Shown in pieces: positions 57,243 through 64,000 of a stretch of 64,000 bases of DNA (position 1 is the stretch's first letter; each line of letters begins with the position of its first letter). This DNA is from Patescibacteria group bacterium UBA6489. Its GTDB lineage: Bacteria > Patescibacteriota > Gracilibacteria > BD1-5 > UBA6164. The notes beneath the pieces were generated by a model. The model was not told the DNA's origin. It worked only from the letters and a program-made list of their open reading frames with translations, and did no database searches. Location of the stretch: assembly GCA_002435385.1 (NCBI GenBank), contig DJMN01000017.1:1-64000 (forward strand). The letters are read 5' to 3'. A program made the translations under genes and the position numbers.

Positions 57243-57440
57243 TGAGTTATTAGTAAAAAGTTTTAATTCATCTATATTAAAAATTTTATTTTTAAATATG
57301 TATCATTTGGGAATGTCTATTCTGTCTACATGTGAAAATACCTATACTAAACCGTTTTTTTTAGGAGATTCATAATTATTAAAATTAAGATAAAAAAATG
57401 TTACTTTTTTTATTATATTTGTGTCTATATTATTTATTAA
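57219..57440 (-). pseudogene. Decayed coding remnant
   Basis: On the minus strand a protein-like reading of ~70 codons contains VTFFYLNFNNYESPKKNGLV, then an in-frame TAG, then VFSHVDRIDIPKGYIFKNKI and a tail ending KNPLT before TAA. There is no ATG upstream and one internal stop. It overlaps the transporter terminator. I do not recognise the family. It might be a C-terminal fragment of a lost gene, or chance AT-rich sequence. Confidence 0.4.
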
Positions 57441-57558
57441 TGATTTTTAATGAAAATAAGTATTTTTGTGTCTACATAAGGAAAAAGTCTATTATTTTCT
57501 TTTGAAAAAATAGATTTTTTTGTTAGTATATTTTTGAGAAAAATTTATTTTATTTCAA

Positions 57559-60500
57559 GTGAAAAATCGTATGTTTAATAAGTCATTGTTTTTTAAGAAA
57601 AGTATATCATCTTTGTTGATATTTTCTTTGTTGTTCTCTTTTACCTTTAGAATACCATTTATGGCATATATAAATTCTAAGGTATTTGCTGAAAAAGAAG
57701 AGTTTTATAATTTGGTTTCAATAATAGTTGAAGAAGAAATATATGATAGTATTAAGGAAAAAATAAAAAGATATGCTTTAGATATTCAAGGTGTTATGGA
57801 GAATACCAGAGTGGTAATCTTTCCTACTCCTAAAGATACAGATCCCTTTAATATAGCATCTTTAAATGAAGCTCTTTATTATGAATGATATAAATGAGTA
57901 AAAGATAATATAGATTTTGAGTCAAGGCTTATTTGAACAGTTTTGGTTTGAGATTTACCGATTCCTGTTGTTTATGATTGAGAAAAGGTTGCAAAGACTT
58001 TGTATCCTTATGTTGATTTTGATGACAAACGGTATGTTTATAATAATGAAAATCAGAGATATGAAAAAAACTTAGATTTTCAAGAAGAATTTAAAGCAGA
58101 GATATGGCATTGAGTTATAAATCCTAATTCAAGTGATTGAAATGATGAGGACTTAATAAAATGATATTTTGATAAAAATCATGATTTTTATGAGTGAGAA
58201 TGATTGTTTAAGTCAGGTTCTTGAATTTTGAATTGAAATTTTGATGAGAAGATAATTTTTTATGATAAGTCTGAATGAGAGATTGATGTTACTAGTTCTG
58301 GGACAAGAGAGGAAACAGAAGAATGAGAGGAAACAGATACATGAGCATTGTATAATTATGAGCCTTATGTTTTCTACTATGATCAAGAAAGAGAACAGGC
58401 CGCTTTGAATAAGCAAAAATTCAAATGATATGATACATATATGAACAATGATGCAGATATGACATATTATAAATATGATAAAGAGTTAGCTGAAAATATA
58501 GAAGAGTCTTCTTTTGGTGACCAGCATTGAGAGATAACAGATTTGGCTAAAGAGGTTCAACAGGAAACATGAAAGCAATTTGATTGAGACCTTTCAGAAG
58601 ATTATGAGACTAGGGATAAGGATTTATATCCTGATATTCAAACTAGGCATATCACAGAAGAGTCTACTAATGTTTTTTTGGAAACTTTTTGAGATGCTTT
58701 TATCTGAGATGAAAAGAAATTTATTTATAATGCTTGAAGGTATAATCAGTGATGAACCAATGTAAACGTTGATTTGGTTCCTTATTTGATTTCAGTTGAA
58801 GATCAAATGGGGCAACAAACGATAAAGGCTGTTTCTAATGCAGTTGAGACAAAGGCTGATGATGAAATAAAGGCTTGAATGTCTAGGTATATAGCTATGC
58901 CAACCAAAATAGATTTTTGACCTTATCCTTGAGAAGAACATATTTTTGAACCAACTGGTTGAGAGGGGTGTTTTAGGCAATTGACCAATTTTAAACACTG
59001 AAAAGAAGGGGAGCTGATAAAGAACGCATCAGAGTGTACTATTTATAAATGAAATACTAATTGAACTTTAGTTGAGTCTAATAGATGATATAATTTATGA
59101 AACTTACAGTCTGATTTGGAAAGAGTTACTGCAGATGAAATTCCAGATGAACATAAGTGAAAAACTACTTGATATTGGTGAGGATGTAGTCCTATAAATA
59201 TAGATCAGGAAAAGGCTTCTCATTGAGAAATTGAAATAAATGATTGTGTTTTAGAAGATGCTATAGAATCTTTATTTGATATACAGTGATCAAAGCAAAT
59301 TTTTGATGATGAAAAAATACCAAATCCTGAGTTTTGTTTTGAAAATAATTATGTGTTTTCTGTTTATGCAGAATGAGATTGATGTTGAGGTTGATATGTT
59401 GTACCTACTAGTGAACATGAGTGAGTCGATTGGTGGCCTTGAAGCGAGGTTGTTCATATTGATTTTCAGAGGCAATTTGAAGATATGTATCAATATCCTA
59501 CTCTTAAACCAGAAAATGGTTTAACTGCTCCTGTTTGATGATGATGTGAGGGGCTTTGTTATATTGCATGAGAGGCAGAAGCTGGAGCATATGATTATAA
59601 TGGAGATAATAAAAATAGAAAAGTTGTTTTGTGTAGTGAACTAAAAAATATGTTTTTTTGATGACTTATACCTAAAGTTAATGCAGGTGAAAAACCGTGA
59701 TTATGAGTAGTTCCAGAAAAACCTGAAGAATGAGAAGAGTGTGATGGTTTTTTATGAGACTCTATAGAATGAGCTCATGGATGAAATCAGATGCGGTGTT
59801 GTGTTAAAAGGAAGATATTTTTAGATAAAGAACAGGTACAAGAATATGAATCATGATGAGCATCTGCTTGTACAGATGTTAAAATTAATGGTATTAGTTG
59901 AACATATATGTGAAATGCTTGGTATAGAGGAGCTTTTTGACCTCAGGTATTACAACCATTATATGATTTTGAAAATAAATGACTTAGTGGAGTAGCTAAG
60001 AAAGTTACGGCTAGTTGTCGGGAGCTAAATTGAGATGTTTATGAGGCAGTTGATTATGAATGGGAAATTCCAGCTCATGGTGGTGGAAATAACTATGGAG
60101 GAACTAATTGATTATATCGGCATATGAATTCTGATGGGGAGGATTTCTTATATATATGGTTGCCTGAACAGTTTAGAATTCGTAATGAATGTGCTGAAAC
60201 TTATTATTGGTATAAAAGGATAACTTCATGGGTAGAGCATGAATCTCCTACAAATCAAGAAACATGAGCAGAGTCTCAAGCAATAATGACGAGTAGTTTA
60301 CCTATAGATAATGATAGATACATAGACTTTATTTGAACTACAAGAGGATATCATAAAGTTGATTATTTTAAACCTTTTAATGAAGAGACTTCTTCAGAAA
60401 GAGAGTTTGATATGGAAAAAATTTCTGATAATTTATCAGATGATTTGGATGTTTTGGAGTCTTCTCGGAATAAAGCATTAGAAGAGGTCACTATTGAGGA

Positions 60501-63500
60501 TTTATGATGACAACAATTAGAGATATATATGCTTTTGAAAACAGGTGAAATTCCAAGTGAGAATTTAGATGTAAAAAAACTTCTTTGAAATGAAGAAGTC
60601 TGAGGAGAGAAGGAAAGTCAAACATATACATCAAATTGAAATGAAAAAGATTTGCATTATTGGGATGTTTTTACTCATAATGTTTATATGAGAAATATGC
60701 AAACTATAACTGAAAAATATAGGTATGTGTTTGAAAACTTTTTAAATGATCAGTTTGGAAATGATTATAAGTATGTCCTGCCAAAAAATAAAAAAATGTA
60801 TGAAGTTTCTTATATTTGAGCTCCATGAGATTATAAGAATATGTATATAAAAGTTGATTCTGAGGAAAATGAAGATAATCCTTATGCAGATATTGTATCT
60901 GAAAATATGATATTGGATTGATATTTGGAGTCTTCTAGTGCTACAGAGAATTTTAATGATTTAGAGCAAGCTTCGCTTAGTTATATTGATTCTGGTAATT
61001 CTTGAACAGCGACTTCTTGATGAGGTTTTAGTTGCTGATCTTCAAATTGAACATCTGTTTTTGGGTGGATGTCTAGTGTTGATTGTTGGGTATCAGAAAG
61101 TATGACACCAAAGATGAATTTTCCAAGTACTGGTGGTTCTTGATGAGAAAGTAATTCTGGTACAGATGGTAATCCTTCAATAAGTGAATCTGAAGAATCT
61201 GGTATTATTACTAGTGATGATAATATAGGTGGCTCTAATAATGGATGAACTGATGATAAGTCAGATGAAGTAACTTTAGATATAGAGAGTGATTTTTCAA
61301 AATATTATTATAATGATAAAGGAGAATTAAAAGTAAACGTTGATTGATTTGATTCAGAAAATAGGGGCTATGTAACTTTTGTTTTAGAAAGACTTGAAGA
61401 AATTGATGATTGATGAAATAATCTTGTTTATGATTCTATTGAATTGAATTCTGAAGAAGCTTATAGTGAAGCATTGAGATATATTAGTTTTAGTAAGGAA
61501 AAAATTAGATTACAATGAAATACTGCAAAAAGTTTTTTTACAACAAAATCAAAAGATATAGATGTTTCTTTTAGTGCTGTTTTGGATGAAAAGGACTCTT
61601 TAGGAAATTCTGAAAAGATATCAAAGTCTTCTAATGTAGAGTTTGAAGTTAGGTGAGATAAGCTTTCTATGAAATCATATAAAGTTACAAATTCAGGTTC
61701 TTTAAATGTTGAGTTGTGACAAGATTCCATAATTGTATCAGATGAAACAAATATTTATTTGATGGATAATGATAAATGAGATATAGAAAGTTTATCAGGT
61801 GTTATTTTTGATGATTCAGAGTCATATGAAAAGATGGTTGTTAGCATTGATAGTTATTCAAAGGAATGAAATGATTTTTCTATTACTTATCCAATTAATG
61901 TAAGGATTTATAAGGATAGTGAACTTGTTTTTGAAGAATTGTGAATTAAAGAAGATGCTCTTTCTAGTTTTAAGTGATTAACAGCTTTGCAAGAATCTGG
62001 TGATTTTGAAATTGCAATAACAGATGGTAAATGATATAAGGTAAAGAAATTTTTGACTATGTTTCCTGAAAAGGCTGATAGTGTGGAAATTGAATTATCA
62101 CCGAGTATTATTGAAACAGGTAGGGTTTTAACTAGACATTCAGTTTCTGTTTTAGACAAATTTGGGAATTTAGCTTCTTGAGATTTATATGATATAAGTA
62201 TTGATATTGATTGAGATGGTGTTACTTTCTATGACGAAGAAAAATTAGAAGAAGTAGACAACATTTCTGTAAAGACTGTAAAGTGATATACAAAGTTTAA
62301 TCTTATATCAACAGAGGAAGAGGGGGAAAATGTTTTATCCTTTACTCTTAAAGATTTTTCTTGAGAAGAGATATCTACTGAAACTAAAGAAATTACAACT
62401 GTTGAATGAATTTATTTAGAGGCGTCTTCACAAGTTTCTAATGTTTGATGAAAGGAAACAACATTTATTTTAGAAGTAAAAGATAAGGAGTGAGAAATAC
62501 TTGAAGATTTTAACTCTATTGCTTATATTGATGTAAATGGTTTGTATTGAAATATAGAAGAATCTTTTGTTGAAATAGAGTCTTGAAAATGAAAATTCAC
62601 ATTTATTTCAAATAATTTGGCAGCGAAAGACGTAAAAATTGAATTTTGGGCAGAAGGATTAAATACTATAGATAACAAATTTATTTCAATTTTGCCAGAT
62701 GATCCAATGAAGATAGAATTGGTTTTAGATGATAATAATATGGAAGCTGAAGAAGGAAATTATACAAAACTTCAGGCTCAACTTAGAGATAGATATTGAA
62801 ATCTTGTTTTTACAGACAGTAATACAAAACTTGTTTTAACTATACCTTCTAATACAGGTTGAACTTCTCCTATTACATGACCAAATAATGAAAATCTAAC
62901 AAATCAGCCATATAGAAGTATTAAGGCTGTTAGTAAATGAAAAGTTGATTTTAGTATATATGCTACAATGTACCCTTGAAGATGATATTTTACAGTAGGG
63001 ACAAGTAGTGGTAGTCAAGATTTGAGTAAGAATTATTTTGATTTAATATGACAGTATCCTTTTTCTTGAAGTAAGTTGGAGAGTATAAATTGAATGATTA
63101 GCTGACAAGAGTTAACTGAGAGATGAAAGAAGTTCTTTACAGATGCTTGAGATTATACATTTCAGTCAAAGTTCCAAGATAAAGAGAAGCTTGAATCTGA
63201 TGATAATTTTTTATCTCTTAATGATTCAATTCAAGAAAAGCTAAAAACTTTGTGGGATGAAACTAACAAAAAAACTATATATGGAGTTTCAAAAAATGCT
63301 GGTAATATACAGACATCTTATTATTGGAATAAAAAGGCTTTTTCTTGAAAAAGGTATAATGGTCTTTATTCGGTACTTTTGTGAGCTCCTTATTGAGATA
63401 TTAGTAAGGAAAGTAACTTATCTTCAGATATATTATTTGATAAAGAAAATAGAGCATTAGCAGTGACTTCTATTATGAATGATCCTTATAAGTATGATGA

Positions 63501-64000
63501 TGTTATAGCCGTTGATAATAAATGAGCATTGATAAATATGCTTGAGGATGCGACGACTACAACCCAAGATATAAGGTCAGAAATAAATATAGATTCTGAG
63601 GATAGACTTTATATAGATTTATTTAATGATTCCCTAAATACTTATATTTGAAAAGTTTATTATAATTTTCCTGAGGATGGTGTAGAGTTGTTGGATTGTA
63701 AAGAGGATAATATTGAAGATTGTTTAGATAAAGAAAAGACTTCTATAATTTTAGAGTCATTAGATGAAGATAACTTTTCTGTCTATTTAAAAGATTCTAA
63801 TTTGATATTGAGAAATAAGTATGGTAGAGATTCTTTGATAATAGATGAGAGTTGAAAAATAGTTAGAAAATCATGAATTTATTTGGATATTGATGATGGA
63901 AATGAAAAAGATTATTTGGTTTTGCTTGTGAAATCTTGAGAAGATATTATTTGAAGGATACTTTTGAATTTTTCTGATGCAAATATAAATGTAACTAGAA
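57559..64000 (+). CDS. Giant exported surface protein (partial, runs off the window)
   Basis: At least 2147 codons, open to the window end. GTG start at 57559 (or ATG 57571). Signal peptide residues ~5-45 (KKSISSLLIFSLLFSFTF core). The first ~600 residues contain a weak caspase/gingipain-like segment (VVIFPTPKDTD, IGTVLVGDLPIPVV, YPYVDFDD). Residues ~600-1000 are Trp/Cys/Gly-rich. A low-complexity Ser/Gly/Thr/Glu linker lies near residues 1147-1235. Beyond it are Asp/Ser-rich beta-sandwich repeats of Ig-like type. UGA is used heavily for Gly. Probably a cell-surface adhesin or cell-contact protein; the C-terminal anchor is outside the window. Confidence 0.85.

Larger units (their letters stand above)
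57174..57558. other. Intergenic region before the giant surface protein
   Basis: 385 bp. It contains a terminator, a decayed minus-strand coding remnant (see next entries), and an AT-rich leader immediately before the giant gene. No other gene is evident. Confidence 0.6.

Noticed and set aside
63257..63460. Second gene inside the giant protein (67-codon frame)
   Set aside because: It is in a different frame, overlaps the continuous UGA-as-Gly frame, and has no similarity I recognise.
1..64000. CRISPR array
   Set aside because: No regularly spaced identical repeats of 25-40 nt; the dispersed palindromes are irregularly spaced.

Overview
The window reads coherently only if UGA is translated as glycine (genetic code 25). 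UGA sits at invariant glycines in many conserved genes: the UvrA Walker A loop, the Mfd Walker A loop, the GlyA lysine-site loop and the MurB glycine loop. With the low GC content, this points to a Candidate Phyla Radiation (Patescibacteria) bacterium of the Gracilibacteria/Absconditabacteria (BD1-5/SR1) group. I cannot choose between those two. Every CDS below was read with UGA = Gly and ends at TAA or TAG. Under the standard code these genes break into dozens of fragments.

Layout. (1) 59-10846, minus strand: three consecutive very large unrecognised proteins (1376, 1418 and 793 aa) with coiled-coil-like regions and glycine-rich hydrophobic segments. A 465-aa unknown gene is divergent to them. 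(2) 12.5-20.4 kb: queA, tsaB, a PH-domain protein, mfd, a membrane-anchored FKBP, a lipoprotein and a REP-associated (Y1) transposase. Copies of a GAGACCGGTCTC palindrome are scattered through this stretch, two of them inside the transposase gene. (3) 20.5-29.1 kb, minus strand: a 1218-aa S-layer-like protein, then a compact type IV pilus-type cluster (PilC, PilB and two single-pass proteins). (4) 29.2-43.6 kb, mostly minus strand: dinG, a pseudouridine synthase, murB, uvrA, a Zn-ribbon protein, folE, comF, a DUF1653 protein, a leucyl aminopeptidase and two membrane proteins. (5) 44-52.1 kb: ctpA, glyA, a WG-repeat-like protein, a UMPH-1-type nucleotidase, a DUF6624 protein, mutL (minus) and an unknown gene. 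(6) 52.2-52.5 kb: tRNA-Glu, tRNA-fMet and tRNA-Met. (7) 52.8-57.2 kb: a LysRS-DUF2000-HD triple fusion, an M14 carboxypeptidase and an EamA-type transporter. (8) 57.5 kb to the window edge: a giant exported surface protein, cut by the window end.

Together the genes give a small, host-associated-type cell with DNA repair (UvrA, Mfd, MutL, DinG), tRNA modification, a DNA-uptake/pilus machine (PilB, PilC, ComF), peptide scavenging (M17, M14 and S41 peptidases) and a large investment in surface proteins. The strongest candidates for something new are the transposase-palindrome system with in-frame palindromes inside its own gene, the triple-fused lysyl-tRNA synthetase, the 40-bp perfect palindrome inside a coding region, and the three giant tandem genes.
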